Source: Empedobacter stercoris
GTDB taxonomy: Bacteria; Bacteroidota; Bacteroidia; Flavobacteriales; Weeksellaceae
Assembly: GCF_020281205.1 (NCBI RefSeq)
Contig: NZ_JACXZC010000005.1
Span: 1 to 64,000, forward strand
DNA: 64,000 nucleotides
Reading direction: 5' to 3'
Below are positions 1 through 9,324 of the stretch, piece after piece (position 1 is the first letter of the stretch; each line of letters starts with the position of its first letter). Under the pieces are notes generated by a model. That model did no database searches. It worked only from the letters and a program-made list of their open reading frames with translations, and was not told the DNA's origin. A program made the position numbers and the translations under genes.

Positions 1-32
1 ATGATGAAATTTTATTGGAAATTAATTCAAAT

Positions 33-75
33 AAAAAAAACCGCCTCAAATTTTAATATTGAGACGGCTTCTTTT
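33..75 (-). terminator. Intrinsic terminator after the acyl-CoA synthetase gene
   Basis: Read on the minus strand, a GCCGTCTCAA arm pairs (with GU pairs) with a TTGAGGCGGT arm and is followed by a T-run. It lies just beyond the stop of the acyl-CoA synthetase gene. Upstream of it (1-32) too little sequence is present to call anything. Confidence 0.75.
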
Positions 76-84
76 TTATGAAAC

Positions 85-1860
85 CTATTTCTTGTCGTAT
101 AATTTATTGTATAACTCTTGATATTTAGCTAAAACATTTTTTCGTTTTAATTTTAATGTTGGTGTTAACAATCCATCATCAATTATCCATTCTTCTGGTG
201 TTAATTCGAACTTTTTGATTTGTTCCCAATGCCCTAAACCTTTGTTATTTTTATCGATTTCACGGCTAAGAATATCTAAAATTGCAGGTTCTTTTATTAT
301 TGCAGAATTAGAATCAGGTACAGCAATTCCTTTGATATTCAAATAATCTTTTAATACTTGGAAGTTAGGTTGAATAATTGCACAAGGCATTTTCTCTCCT
401 TCTCCAACAACCATTACCTGTTCGATAAAACGAGATTGTTTTAATTTATTTTCAATGATTTGAGGAGCGATATATTTTCCTCCAGAAGTTTTAAACATCT
501 CTTTTTTACGATCTGTAATTTTTAGTAAACCTCTTTCTAAAACACCTATATCACCAGTTTTAAAATAACCATCTGGGGTAAAAGCCTCAGCTGTTTTTTC
601 GGGATCTTTGTAATAACCTTGCGTCACATTTGGTCCTTTTACTAAGATTTCACCATCTTCAGCAATTTTCACTTCAACACCTTTTAATGGCGCTCCAACA
701 GTTCCAATTCCAAAACCTTCTTTTTTCATGCAGTTCACCGAAATTACAGGAGAGGTTTCCGTTAAGCCATAACCTTCTAAAATTGGAATTCCAGCACCCC
801 AAAAAATATGATTTAGACGAGATGCTAAAGGCGCAGAACCAGAGACCATGCATACTAAATTACCTCCAACTCCTTCTTTCCATTTGCTAAACACTAAACT
901 TTTGGCAATAGAATGTTTTAGGCCAAATAATCCTCCTTTTGGATTGTACGGATCATAATCTTCTACAAGACTTAAAGCCCACATAAAAATCTTTGTCTTA
1001 AGCCCTCCAGCAGATGCTCCAGTATTATAAATCTTATCGTAAACTTTCTCTACTAAACGAGGAACTACAGTCATGACATGAGGTTTTACCTCTTTCATAT
1101 TCTCACCTAATTTATCAATGCTTTCAGCATACCAAATTCCTATACTCAAATGTTGGTACAAATAAATTAACATTCGTTCAAAAACATGATTAATCGGAAG
1201 AAAACTTAAAGCAATTGCTTGATTTGGAAATACTGGGATACGATCAACAGACATTAACACATTTGAAACAATATTTTCGTGTGTTAAGACCACTCCTTTT
1301 GGACGTCCTGTTGTTCCTGAAGTATAAATTAAGGTAGCAACTTCAGAAGGTTTAATGATTTCCTTGATACTATCGACTTCGTGTTGAGTAGAATTATCTT
1401 CGCCCAAATCTAAAATTTCTCTAAAATTGGGAACTCCATTAATTTCATCAAAACTATAAATCCCAACTAACGTTGAAACCTTCTCTTTTACCGCAGACAC
1501 AGTATCGTATAAATTTTTGTCGGAAACAATGACGAACTTACATTCGGCATTATTTAATATATAATCAAAATCATCTTCTGAAAGTGTAGGATAAAGCGGA
1601 ACAGAAATAGCACCAACTTGTTGTATACCGATGTCACAAATATTCCATTCGGTACGGTTAGTAGTAGTTACAATTGCTATTTTATCTTGTGGTTTTATTC
1701 CTAATTGTAATAATCCTCGACTAAATGCATTGGCTTTAGCAAGATATTCCTGCGTTGAGGTTTTCACCCAAGCTCCGTTTACTTTGGACACTAATGCATC
1801 TTCTCGAGGATTATTTTCTAATTGATTTTGCGGAAAATCAAATAATCGTTTTATTTCCAT
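85..1860 (-). CDS. fadD: Long-chain acyl-CoA synthetase (AMP-forming)
   Basis: This enzyme activates long-chain fatty acids to acyl-CoA with ATP, releasing AMP and pyrophosphate, probably at the inner face of the membrane. The adenylate-forming signature YTSGTTGRPKG lies at about residues 179-189, and the downstream motifs EGYGLTETSP and YFKTGD are intact. At 591 residues it matches the long FadD15-like bacterial subclass. An in-frame ATG 18 codons upstream adds a hydrophobic stretch not seen in the family, so I place the start at 1860 (MEIKRLFD). It is a single-gene unit with its own terminator. The symbol is by family; substrate chain length cannot be read from sequence. Confidence 0.9.
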   Translation of the reverse strand: MEIKRLFDFPQNQLENNPREDALVSKVNGAWVKTSTQEYLAKANAFSRGLLQLGIKPQDKIAIVTTTNRTEWNICDIGIQQVGAISVPLYPTLSEDDFDYILNNAECKFVIVSDKNLYDTVSAVKEKVSTLVGIYSFDEINGVPNFREILDLGEDNSTQHEVDSIKEIIKPSEVATLIYTSGTTGRPKGVVLTHENIVSNVLMSVDRIPVFPNQAIALSFLPINHVFERMLIYLYQHLSIGIWYAESIDKLGENMKEVKPHVMTVVPRLVEKVYDKIYNTGASAGGLKTKIFMWALSLVEDYDPYNPKGGLFGLKHSIAKSLVFSKWKEGVGGNLVCMVSGSAPLASRLNHIFWGAGIPILEGYGLTETSPVISVNCMKKEGFGIGTVGAPLKGVEVKIAEDGEILVKGPNVTQGYYKDPEKTAEAFTPDGYFKTGDIGVLERGLLKITDRKKEMFKTSGGKYIAPQIIENKLKQSRFIEQVMVVGEGEKMPCAIIQPNFQVLKDYLNIKGIAVPDSNSAIIKEPAILDILSREIDKNNKGLGHWEQIKKFELTPEEWIIDDGLLTPTLKLKRKNVLAKYQELYNKLYDKK

Positions 1861-1918
1861 GGTTTTGAATAATTTTCTTAGTTGCAAAATATGAATAAAA
1901 AAAATAGTATGCAAGCAT

Positions 1919-1950
1919 AAAAAAATATTTTAGTGTATTTCGTACACTAA
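1919..1950 (-). terminator. Probable terminator of the MATE operon
   Basis: A perfect inverted repeat, TTAGTGTA and TACACTAA with a 5-nt loop (1930-1950), is followed on the minus strand by a short spacer and a run of seven T. It sits downstream of the small acidic gene that ends the MATE operon. Confidence 0.55.
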
Positions 1951-1981
1951 TAAAAACTATGGTTTTTTATTAAAAAAAGAC

Positions 1982-2218
1982 TTATTCTTCTTCATCTAAA
2001 AAAGACATTTCTTGATCATAAAAATCTAAAGCGTCTTCAATAAGATTTGCAACTTCTGTGTTAAATTCTTCATTATCTTCTTCTTCAGAAATATCTTCAA
2101 ACCACTCGATATCGTCTGTTTCAACATCTAATAAAAAGCGTGGATATTCTGTATGTAGAATAAAGATTTTCTCTGGCATTGTTGAATTATCTGCCAATAA
2201 AAATTTTGGTAATTCCAT
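1982..2218 (-). CDS. Small acidic conserved flavobacterial protein
   Basis: A 78-residue, strongly acidic protein without signal peptide or membrane segment. It starts with MELPKFLLAD, has an IFILHTEYPRF core and ends in an Asp/Glu-rich helix. I recognise it as a conserved protein of unknown function in Flavobacteriia, not as a named family. Its ATG follows the MATE stop codon after a single base, so the two are almost certainly co-transcribed and translationally coupled. The acidic helical tail suggests a protein-binding role, which is inference only. Confidence 0.8.
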   Translation of the reverse strand: MELPKFLLADNSTMPEKIFILHTEYPRFLLDVETDDIEWFEDISEEEDNEEFNTEVANLIEDALDFYDQEMSFLDEEE

Positions 2219-2219
2219 G

Positions 2220-3695
2220 TTATATATTATTTAATTTATCTTCTAAAATTAGTACAGAATTAGGATTTTCCCTAATCATTTTTTTGGTTTGACGATTATA
2301 TCGAATCATTAAAAATATTGCTGATGCTGTTAGGCCTGTCCCCAAACCTATCCACATCCCGAAAGCTCTCATTTCGAATACAATTGCTAACACTACACCT
2401 ATCGGAATTGCAATTAACCAATATGAAATAAAGGTCAATATTGAAGGGATTTTAACATCCGTCATTCCTCGCAAAGCTCCTAACAATACCAATTGTACTC
2501 CATCTGACATCTGGAAAAGAGAGGCTATAATTAATAACGAAGCAGCCATGTTTATGACTTCTGGATTATCTAAATAAATGGTTGGCAGTTGATAACGAAA
2601 AATAATAAATAAAATTCCACAGAATATCATAAAAGTTAACACCATCAAAATACAAGACCAGCCAGCTTCTCGTAAGGTTTTATAATCCTTTAATCCCAAT
2701 TGATTTCCAATTCTAACAGTTGCCGCCACTCCAATTCCAGTACACATCATAAATGTCGTCGAAGCAAGGTTTATTGCAATTTGATGCGCAGCCAAATTTA
2801 CTTTTGCCAGTTCTTGATCAGCAATAGAATTTGTAAACGTATATCCACAAACAAAAGCTGCCAAAGAGAACGCACTCATTTCAAAAAATGAAGTCAAGGC
2901 AGTTGGAATACCAATTCCTGCAATTTTTCGAAAAATAACTTTCTTAAAATTACTTGTTTTGAACTGAACTTCTTGTAGTACTGCTTTTGTTTTCTTAAAA
3001 TTAAGTAATACAACAACCAAGAAAATCATCATCACCAAACGAGCAACAAATGTTCCCCAAGCTGCACCAGCAACTTCTAAACGAGGAAATCCCCAATTCC
3101 CATAAATCCATCCATAGTTTAACGCAATATTGATAACATTACTCAAAACAGTTGCAATAGTTACAGGGACAGTCAAAGATAAGCCTTCAGATAATTGACG
3201 AAACGTTTGGAAAACCATCAAAGGAATCATAGAAAACGTCATGATCGTTAAATATGGAATACATTTTTCGACTACATCTTCTGGTTGTCCCATGTGATAC
3301 ATTAATGGTTTTAAGAACGTAATCAATAAGAATAAGCCAATCGATAAAGTAACATTTAAAACAAAACTATGCGAAAAATAACTTGCTGCCATTTTTTTAT
3401 CTCCTTTCGAATCTTCTGCGGCTATCAAAGGTGACAAAGCAAAACTAAATCCAAAGGCAAATACTAATACAGCAAAAAACAATGAATTTCCTAAGGATGC
3501 TGCAGCTAAAGCTGTTTTCCCTAAAACTTCATCCTCAATATTATCGTATTTTCCACCTAAACCTCCCACCATAATATTATCTATAATGTTGACAGAAATC
3601 TGCCCCATTTGAGTAATCATTACTGGAAATGCTAATTTTATATTACGTCTTAAATGTTCTTTTAACTCCAATGTATTATTTATTTTCGTTTGCAA
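2220..3695 (-). CDS. MATE family multidrug/organic cation efflux transporter
   Basis: An inner-membrane exporter of the multidrug and toxic compound extrusion family (NorM/DinF fold), normally driven by Na+ or H+. The 491 residues show about twelve hydrophobic segments in two halves. The N-terminal MATE signature is visible as FPVMITQMGQ followed by NIIDNIMVGGLGG, and the second half opens with GIGIPTALTSFFEMSAF. It heads a two-gene operon with the small acidic protein 1 nt downstream and is divergent from the nitronate monooxygenase gene. Substrate is unknown. Confidence 0.9.
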   Translation of the reverse strand: MQTKINNTLELKEHLRRNIKLAFPVMITQMGQISVNIIDNIMVGGLGGKYDNIEDEVLGKTALAAASLGNSLFFAVLVFAFGFSFALSPLIAAEDSKGDKKMAASYFSHSFVLNVTLSIGLFLLITFLKPLMYHMGQPEDVVEKCIPYLTIMTFSMIPLMVFQTFRQLSEGLSLTVPVTIATVLSNVINIALNYGWIYGNWGFPRLEVAGAAWGTFVARLVMMIFLVVVLLNFKKTKAVLQEVQFKTSNFKKVIFRKIAGIGIPTALTSFFEMSAFSLAAFVCGYTFTNSIADQELAKVNLAAHQIAINLASTTFMMCTGIGVAATVRIGNQLGLKDYKTLREAGWSCILMVLTFMIFCGILFIIFRYQLPTIYLDNPEVINMAASLLIIASLFQMSDGVQLVLLGALRGMTDVKIPSILTFISYWLIAIPIGVVLAIVFEMRAFGMWIGLGTGLTASAIFLMIRYNRQTKKMIRENPNSVLILEDKLNNI

Positions 3696-3807
3696 AGATA
3701 CATTAAAGGATTTGCTTCTACATTTAGAAATTGTGAAGGAATTTTTATTTTCCTAAAATTAATTTATACTTATATTGCAGATGTAACCACATTAGAAAAT
3801 TTTAAAA

Positions 3808-4773
3808 ATGACTTTACACGAATTTAAAAATAGTTTAGACCTACCCTTAATTACATCACCAATGTTCTTAGTTTCAAGAACAGAATTAGTTGTAGAAGCT
3901 TGTAAAAATGGTGTTTGTGGAACATTTCCTTCTCTCAATGGAAGGACTGCCGAAGATTTCGAGCAAATGTTAATTGATATCACTACTCAATTAAAACAAT
4001 TTGAAGATGAAACGGGAAAAAAAACAGCTCCATTTGGCGTTAATTTAATCGTTAATAAAACGAATCCAAGATTAGAAACTGACTTATCTTTGTGTGCAAA
4101 ATATAGAGTACCACTTATTATTACTTCGCTTGGTGCTGTAAAACAAGTTGTAGACGCTGTACATAGCTATGGTGGTTTGGTTTTTCATGATGTAATCAAA
4201 AAACGTCATGCAGAAAAAGCTGCTGAAGCGGGGGTTGATGGAATAATTGCAGTTGCTTCGGGTGCTGGCGGTCATGCAGGTACAGCTAATCCTTTTGCTT
4301 TGATTGATGATATTCGAACATTTTACGATGGTTGCTTGATTTTAGCAGGTGCTATGAACGATGGAAATGATATCTTAGCAGCTGAAAATATGGGAGCTGA
4401 CTTTGCGTATATTGGAACTCGATTTATCGCTACAAAAGAAGCTTATGCTGAAGAAGATTATAAAAAAATGTTAGTCGATTCTACTTTTGAAGACGTGCTA
4501 TATACGGATGGAATTTCTGGCGTAAATGCTAATTTTTTGAAACCAAGTATTATTCATTCTGGAATTGATTTAGACGAAAAGAAAGAAGAAGATTTTTCTA
4601 AACTAATCGGCGGTGACGGACACAAAGCATGGAAAGACATTTGGTCAGCTGGTCATGGTGTTTCAGGAATTCACGATGTTATTTCGACAGCAGAATTAAT
4701 CACTCGAATGAAAAAAGAATATAAAACTGCATTGGAACAAAATATGCAGAAATTAAATAATTTGAAATTTTAA
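3808..4773 (+). CDS. Nitronate monooxygenase family FMN enzyme
   Basis: An FMN-dependent TIM-barrel enzyme of the nitronate monooxygenase (2-nitropropane dioxygenase) family, which oxidises alkyl nitronates or related compounds. The SGAGGHAG motif carries the likely catalytic base His156, and the phosphate-binding segments LAGAMNDG and MGADFAYIGTRF follow. Length (321 aa) is normal. The next gene, a TesB thioesterase, starts 8 nt after the stop, then an FMN reductase 10 nt further on, so this looks like an operon. Relatives annotated as enoyl-ACP reductase II share the fold; the real substrate is uncertain. Confidence 0.85.
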   Translation: MTLHEFKNSLDLPLITSPMFLVSRTELVVEACKNGVCGTFPSLNGRTAEDFEQMLIDITTQLKQFEDETGKKTAPFGVNLIVNKTNPRLETDLSLCAKYRVPLIITSLGAVKQVVDAVHSYGGLVFHDVIKKRHAEKAAEAGVDGIIAVASGAGGHAGTANPFALIDDIRTFYDGCLILAGAMNDGNDILAAENMGADFAYIGTRFIATKEAYAEEDYKKMLVDSTFEDVLYTDGISGVNANFLKPSIIHSGIDLDEKKEEDFSKLIGGDGHKAWKDIWSAGHGVSGIHDVISTAELITRMKKEYKTALEQNMQKLNNLKF

Positions 4774-4781
4774 ACTTTATA

Positions 4782-5651
4782 ATGAAAACGACTCAAGAAC
4801 TCATCGAATTGATTTCACTCAAAAAATTAGAAACAAATCTATTCGAAGGGAAAAGTTCTTTTATGGGAAGTCCAAACGTTTTTGGAGGTCAAGTCGTAAG
4901 CCAAGCGTTACATGCCGCTTATCAAACTGTACCTTCAGATCGTTTTTGTCATTCCCTTCACTCTTATTTTATTTTACCAGGAGATTTAGAAAAACTAATC
5001 TATTTTGAAGTTGCAAATCTTCGCGATGGAGGAAGCTTTAGTACACGTGTTGTCACAGCAAAACAAGACAATGTTCCGATTTTTGTCATGGCATGTTCTT
5101 TTCAATTAAAACAAGAAGGTTACGAACATCAAGATGAGATGCCTGTTGTCACACCACCTGAAGAATTGATGAGTTGGAATGATGTTGCAGAACAATTTGG
5201 ATCAATTTTACCCAAATCAATTATGCGATTTGTTCTAGCTGAGCGACCATTAGATTTCAAACCAGTTGAATTAATGAATCCTTTCGAAAAGAAAGACTAT
5301 CCGAATAAAAGTAATGTTTGGTTAACATTTAATGATGTGCCTGATAATTTACCTTTGCCGATTGTACACCAATTAATGGCATATAGTTCGGATTATAATT
5401 TACTTTCGACTGCCATAAAACCACATGCATCCAAAGCTCATTTCGGGAATACACAAATGGCAAGCTTAGATCATTCGATTTGGTTTCATCGCGAACCAAA
5501 TTTACAAGATTGGATTTTAGTCAATGTAACTTCTCCGAGTGCTGTAGACACAAGAGGTTTTACGAGAGGAAATCTTTTCAATCGATCTGGAGAATTGATT
5601 TGTAGTGTTGCACAAGAAGGCTTGATGCGACCAATTATAAAAGATAAATAA
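4782..5651 (+). CDS. tesB: Acyl-CoA thioesterase II (TesB-like)
   Basis: A double hot-dog thioesterase that hydrolyses acyl-CoA to free fatty acid and CoA. The N-terminal half shows NVFGGQVVSQAL and HSLHSYFILPGD; the C-terminal half shows the family's SLDHSIWFHR stretch with the conserved Asp, followed by the Thr- and Gln-containing segments that complete the TesB catalytic site. At 289 residues it is full length. It sits between a nitronate monooxygenase and an FMN reductase with spacers of 8 and 10 nt, suggesting co-transcription, although a shared pathway is not obvious. Confidence 0.9.
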   Translation: MKTTQELIELISLKKLETNLFEGKSSFMGSPNVFGGQVVSQALHAAYQTVPSDRFCHSLHSYFILPGDLEKLIYFEVANLRDGGSFSTRVVTAKQDNVPIFVMACSFQLKQEGYEHQDEMPVVTPPEELMSWNDVAEQFGSILPKSIMRFVLAERPLDFKPVELMNPFEKKDYPNKSNVWLTFNDVPDNLPLPIVHQLMAYSSDYNLLSTAIKPHASKAHFGNTQMASLDHSIWFHREPNLQDWILVNVTSPSAVDTRGFTRGNLFNRSGELICSVAQEGLMRPIIKDK

Positions 5652-5661
5652 CAATAACATT

Positions 5662-6189
5662 ATGATAATTAAAGCTTTTGCAGGAAGTAATAGTTCAACA
5701 TCTATTAACAAACAATTGGTAACCTATGCTTCATCTTTGTTGAATGAACATGAAATTGAAATTTTAGATTTAGATGATTACAATATTCCAACTTTTGATA
5801 TTGACATCGAAAAAAACGAAGGCTTCTCTGATGAAGTCAAAAGATTCTATTCAAAATTAGTCGATTCAGATATTCTTATCATTTCATTAGCAGAACACAA
5901 CGCATGTTTTTCAGCTGTTTTTAAAAGTTATATGGATTGGTGTTCTCGTATCAATTACAAATTTCTCGAAGGTAAAAAACTATTTGTTATGAGCACTTCT
6001 CCAGGTGGATATGGAGGAAAAAATGCTTTGGAGGCAGGATCTAAATTGTTAACAAAACTTGGAGGAACCATCTTAATTGATTTTTCTTTACCAAAATTTG
6101 ACGAAAATTTTTCGGACGGAAAAATCTCAAACGAAGAATTAAATAACGAGTTAATGAAAAAGGTAAATGAATTTAAAAATAAAATTTAA
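5662..6189 (+). CDS. NADPH-dependent FMN reductase family flavodoxin-fold protein
   Basis: A 175-residue flavodoxin-like quinone or FMN reductase (NADPH_dep_FMN_red family) that transfers electrons from NAD(P)H to FMN, azo dyes or quinones. The phosphate loop AGSNSSTSINKQL is at the N-terminus, and the flavin-contacting STSPGGYGG motif lies near residue 110. It is the last gene of the nitronate monooxygenase-TesB unit. The following gene (6280-6825) is a clear paralogue with the same motifs, so this is a tandem duplication. The substrate is unknown. Confidence 0.85.
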   Translation: MIIKAFAGSNSSTSINKQLVTYASSLLNEHEIEILDLDDYNIPTFDIDIEKNEGFSDEVKRFYSKLVDSDILIISLAEHNACFSAVFKSYMDWCSRINYKFLEGKKLFVMSTSPGGYGGKNALEAGSKLLTKLGGTILIDFSLPKFDENFSDGKISNEELNNELMKKVNEFKNKI

Positions 6190-6240
6190 GTTATTTATCA
6201 TTTCCTAACATAGGTCAATAAAAATTGCTTGGTGTTGCGA

Positions 6241-6248
6241 TAAATTTG
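6241..6248 (+). promoter_or_regulatory. Candidate -7 box (TAAATTTG) for the second FMN reductase
   Basis: TAAATTTG fits the Bacteroidota TAnnTTTG element 31 nt upstream of the ATG at 6280. No TTG stands at the optimal 17-20 nt spacing, so support is moderate. It would let the second paralogue be expressed apart from the first. Confidence 0.4.
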
Positions 6249-6279
6249 CTTCTTCAAAATAAAATAACGAAATAGAAAT

Positions 6280-6825
6280 ATGAAAATTTTAGCATTTGCC
6301 GGAAGTAACAGCAAAACATCAATCAATAAACAATTATTAAATTATACATTAAATCAAATCGAAAATGCAGAAATTGATTTAATCGATATTAATGATTTTG
6401 AAATGCCAATTTATTCCACTGATCGACAAGTAGAAAATGGATTTCCACAAGAAGCGCAAGATTTTTACAAAAAAGTACAAGATGCAGATGGCTTGGTCAT
6501 TTCTTTAGCAGAGCATAATGGTAATTTTTCTGTTGCTTTAAAAAACATTTTAGATTGGGTTTCTCGTATTGATATGCCTTATTTAAAAGGAAAAAAATTA
6601 TTGTTATTAAGTACTTCTCCAGGTGGATACGGTGGCGGTAACGTGATGGAAGTTGCAACAAAATATTTCGGAATGTTTGCAAGCGGAGATATTGTAGCAA
6701 GTACTACATTTCCTTCTTTTCACGATAATTTCCAAAACAATGAAATTGTAAATGAGGAATTAAAAAATAAAGTATTAGATCAAGTTAATATTTTTGTTGA
6801 AGCTTTAGCAGCTGTTGAAGCTTAA
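6280..6825 (+). CDS. NADPH-dependent FMN reductase family protein, tandem paralogue
   Basis: A 181-residue flavodoxin-fold reductase with AGSNSKTSINKQL at the N-terminus and STSPGGYGGG about residue 112, plus the conserved ISLAEHNG and LDWVSRI segments. It shares the whole motif set with the gene immediately upstream and differs mainly in the middle and the C-terminal tail, as expected of an old tandem duplication. A 90-nt spacer with its own candidate promoter separates the two. A strong terminator follows. Confidence 0.87.
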   Translation: MKILAFAGSNSKTSINKQLLNYTLNQIENAEIDLIDINDFEMPIYSTDRQVENGFPQEAQDFYKKVQDADGLVISLAEHNGNFSVALKNILDWVSRIDMPYLKGKKLLLLSTSPGGYGGGNVMEVATKYFGMFASGDIVASTTFPSFHDNFQNNEIVNEELKNKVLDQVNIFVEALAAVEA

Positions 6826-6842
6826 TTGAAAAGTATGTACAT

Positions 6843-6876
6843 AAAAAAGCTCATCAAAATTTGATGAGCTTTTTTT
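6843..6876. terminator. Bidirectional terminator between FMN reductase and transaldolase
   Basis: Perfect stem AGCTCATCAAA / TTTGATGAGCT flanked by A-run and T-run, serving the convergent genes on both sides. Confidence 0.9.
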
Positions 6877-6902
6877 CGCGTATAGTTTTTTATAAATAAA
6901 TC

Positions 6903-7559
6903 TTAGTTATTACCCTTCGCGTAATCAGCTAAAAATTGAGCTAAACCAGAATCTGTTAAAGGGTGTTTTAATAATCCTAAAATAGACGATAAAGGCCCAG
7001 TCATTACATCAGCACCAATTTTAGCACAGTTTACAATATGCATTGTATGACGAACTGAAGCTGCTAAAATTTGAGTTTCGTATAAGTAGTTATCATAAAC
7101 CAAACGAATTTCTTCGATCAAGTTTAAACCATCTGTCGAAATATCATCTAAACGTCCGATAAAAGGAGAAACGTAAGTTGCACCAGCTTTTGCAGCCAAT
7201 AAAGCTTGTCCTACTGAAAAAACTAACGTTACATTAGTTCTGATTCCTTTTGTAGAAAAGTATTTACATGCTTTAACACCATCTTTTGTCATTGGAATTT
7301 TAACCACAATTTGAGGATTTAAAGCAGCTAAAGCTTCACCCTCTTTTACCATTCCTTCAAAATCAGTAGAAATTACCTCTGCAGATACATCTCCATCTAC
7401 CAATTCGCAAATTGCTTTGTAGTGATTGATAATATTTTCTTGACCAGTAATTCCTTCTTTCGCCATTAAAGATGGATTCGTTGTCACACCATCTAAAATC
7501 CCTAAATCTTGCGCTTCTTTAATATCAGCTAAGTTTGCTGTATCGATAAAAAATTTCAT
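6903..7559 (-). CDS. Transaldolase / fructose-6-phosphate aldolase (small TalC/FSA type)
   Basis: A 218-residue class I aldolase of the short transaldolase family, acting in the non-oxidative pentose phosphate pathway or cleaving fructose 6-phosphate. [10 protein letters not shown] with the active Asp, GVTTNPSL, and VVKIPMT with the Schiff-base lysine Lys87 are all present, as is the C-terminal [11 protein letters not shown] segment. Length and motifs are typical of TalC. Whether the enzyme acts as transaldolase or as aldolase cannot be decided from these motifs alone. It stands alone and ends at a shared terminator. Confidence 0.92.
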   Translation of the reverse strand: MKFFIDTANLADIKEAQDLGILDGVTTNPSLMAKEGITGQENIINHYKAICELVDGDVSAEVISTDFEGMVKEGEALAALNPQIVVKIPMTKDGVKACKYFSTKGIRTNVTLVFSVGQALLAAKAGATYVSPFIGRLDDISTDGLNLIEEIRLVYDNYLYETQILAASVRHTMHIVNCAKIGADVMTGPLSSILGLLKHPLTDSGLAQFLADYAKGNN

Positions 7560-7643
7560 TGCTTGTTTGTATTTCGTTTAAGCAAAATTAAGGATTAAAT
7601 GCTAATTATCCATTCAATCCTTTAAGATAAGATCAAAAATATT

Positions 7644-8396
7644 CTAAACAGCTGTGTATCCTCCATCTACAAGATAATAAGCTCCTGTCATAAAAGATGC
7701 TTTGTCCGAACTTAAGAATAAAACCAATTCGGCAACTTCTTCTGGTTGACCTAAACGACCCATTGGATGTTTTGTAACCAATACTTCTAAATGATCTGCA
7801 CTCAAATTATTTGACAACAAAGGGGTCATAATATAACCAGGACCAACAGCGTTACAACGAATATTTTTTGGCCCATATTCTGCTCCAATATTTTTCGTCA
7901 ATCCAACTACTCCATGTTTAGCAGAAGTATAAGCAGAACTCATTGGTGCTGCTACCTCTCCATGAATAGAAGCCATGTTCACAATAGCACCTCCTCCATT
8001 TTTTTCCATTGCTTGTAGTTGATATTTACACCCATAAAAAACACCATTAAAATTAATGTCAATTACTTTTTTCCAACCATCCAACGGATAATCTTCTGTT
8101 AATGCAGCAGGACCTCCAATTCCTGCATTATTACAAGCAATATCCAATTTTCCATACACCTCAACCGCTTTATTCACTAAGGCTTCGTTGTCTTCTGCCA
8201 AAGCAGTATCAGCTTTGAAAAAAAACGCTTCTCCTCCATTTTTTTTAATGATTTCGACAACTTCTTTTCCGCCTTCTTCATTAATATCAGAAACGACAAC
8301 TTTTGCGCCTTCCTTTGCATACAATTCAGCAACAGCTTTTCCAATCCCAGAACCTGCACCAGTTACAATGGCAACTTTATCTTTTAATATTGACAT
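7644..8396 (-). CDS. SDR family NAD(P)-dependent oxidoreductase
   Basis: A classical short-chain dehydrogenase/reductase of 250 residues. TGAGSGIG (12-19) binds the dinucleotide, VVSDIN with an Asp at the end of strand beta-2 favours NAD(H), NNAG stabilises the core, and the catalytic residues are Ser143, Tyr156 and Lys160 (SSAYTSAK). The C-terminal FMTGAYYLVDGGYTAV is the usual closing motif. It resembles glucose or 3-oxoacyl-ACP-type dehydrogenases, but I cannot assign the substrate. Confidence 0.88.
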   Translation of the reverse strand: MSILKDKVAIVTGAGSGIGKAVAELYAKEGAKVVVSDINEEGGKEVVEIIKKNGGEAFFFKADTALAEDNEALVNKAVEVYGKLDIACNNAGIGGPAALTEDYPLDGWKKVIDINFNGVFYGCKYQLQAMEKNGGGAIVNMASIHGEVAAPMSSAYTSAKHGVVGLTKNIGAEYGPKNIRCNAVGPGYIMTPLLSNNLSADHLEVLVTKHPMGRLGQPEEVAELVLFLSSDKASFMTGAYYLVDGGYTAV

Positions 8397-8533
8397 AATT
8401 TTATGATTTTTTATTGATTAAATTTAAACAATTATTATTGAATTAATACAATATTATATAAATAGAATACTATTTTAATTAATTAAAAATTATCATAAAA
8501 TAGTATTATCACCTAAGTTTGAATGCTTTTTTT

Positions 8534-8541
8534 TATATTTG
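8534..8541 (+). promoter_or_regulatory. Candidate -7 box (TATATTTG) for the tandem secreted genes
   Basis: TATATTTG lies 18 nt before the ATG at 8560. This is the right distance for a short leader and argues against the upstream in-frame ATG at 8539, which falls inside the box. A TTTG occurs upstream but at 12 nt spacing. Confidence 0.5.
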
Positions 8542-8559
8542 ATACAAATAACTTTTTAC

Positions 8560-9318
8560 ATGAAAAACTTAATAGCAACATTACTTTTATGCAGTATCTC
8601 AACTGTAAATGCACAAGAAGTAAATGATTATAAATATATTCATATTCCAGAAAAATTTTCGGGTTTTGAACAAGATCAGTATCAATTAAATAACCGATTG
8701 AGATATTTATTAACTCAAAAAAAATATGAAGTTTTACCTTCTGACAAGTCAACTTGGCCTCAAGAAGTCACTCAAACTCCATGCTCTGTATTAAATACTG
8801 ATATTCTTAAAGTAAAGAGTTTTTTAAATAATAAATTAGAAGTCGTTTTTACGGATTGTTCTCAAAATAATATTGAAACTTTTGAAGGAACTTCAAAAAT
8901 AAAAGAGTTTGATAAAGGATATCAAGAAGCATTAAAACTTGCTTTGATGAAACTAAAAACTCAAAATGCGAAAACTTCTATTCCAATGACTAAATTGGAA
9001 CAATCGAAAAAAGAAGTAAACAAAGTCGCTACTCCCGAACCTAAAAGTGCGGACGTAACCATTTCAAATCTTTTAACAGATGGTTCAAAAAATTATCAAA
9101 AAATTGACTTACAAAATGGTGGTTTTATACTGATGTCAGAAAACGGAAATCAAGTTATTGCTAAATTTGAAACTACTTCAAAAACGGGTGTTTACAGAGT
9201 AGTTGTTACAAATGGTAATTCTAATTATTCGTCTGTTGGTTACAGCAATGAAAATTCTATTGCGTACGAAGTTTTAGAAAATAATGTTTGGAAAGAAGTT
9301 AAATTAACGGCTAAATAA
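8560..9318 (+). CDS. Secreted conserved flavobacterial protein, first of a tandem pair
   Basis: A 252-residue protein with a clear signal peptide (MKNLIATLLLCSISTVNAQ, cleavage near residue 19), hence periplasmic or outer-membrane associated. The mature part begins VNDYKYIHIPEKFSGF, contains two Cys (TPCSVLN and FTDCSQ) that could form a disulfide, and a KGYQEALKLAL helix, then a Lys-rich linker and a beta-rich C-terminal domain. The N-terminal region resembles a conserved flavobacterial family of unknown function. The in-frame ATG 7 codons upstream would place its start inside the promoter box, so I use 8560. A paralogue follows after 6 nt. Confidence 0.8.
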   Translation: MKNLIATLLLCSISTVNAQEVNDYKYIHIPEKFSGFEQDQYQLNNRLRYLLTQKKYEVLPSDKSTWPQEVTQTPCSVLNTDILKVKSFLNNKLEVVFTDCSQNNIETFEGTSKIKEFDKGYQEALKLALMKLKTQNAKTSIPMTKLEQSKKEVNKVATPEPKSADVTISNLLTDGSKNYQKIDLQNGGFILMSENGNQVIAKFETTSKTGVYRVVVTNGNSNYSSVGYSNENSIAYEVLENNVWKEVKLTAK

Positions 9319-9324
9319 TCAGCG

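Noticed and set aside
1860-1914. Longer N-terminus of the acyl-CoA synthetase
   Set aside because: The extra 18 residues are hydrophobic and not part of the family; the ATG at 1860 gives the normal start.
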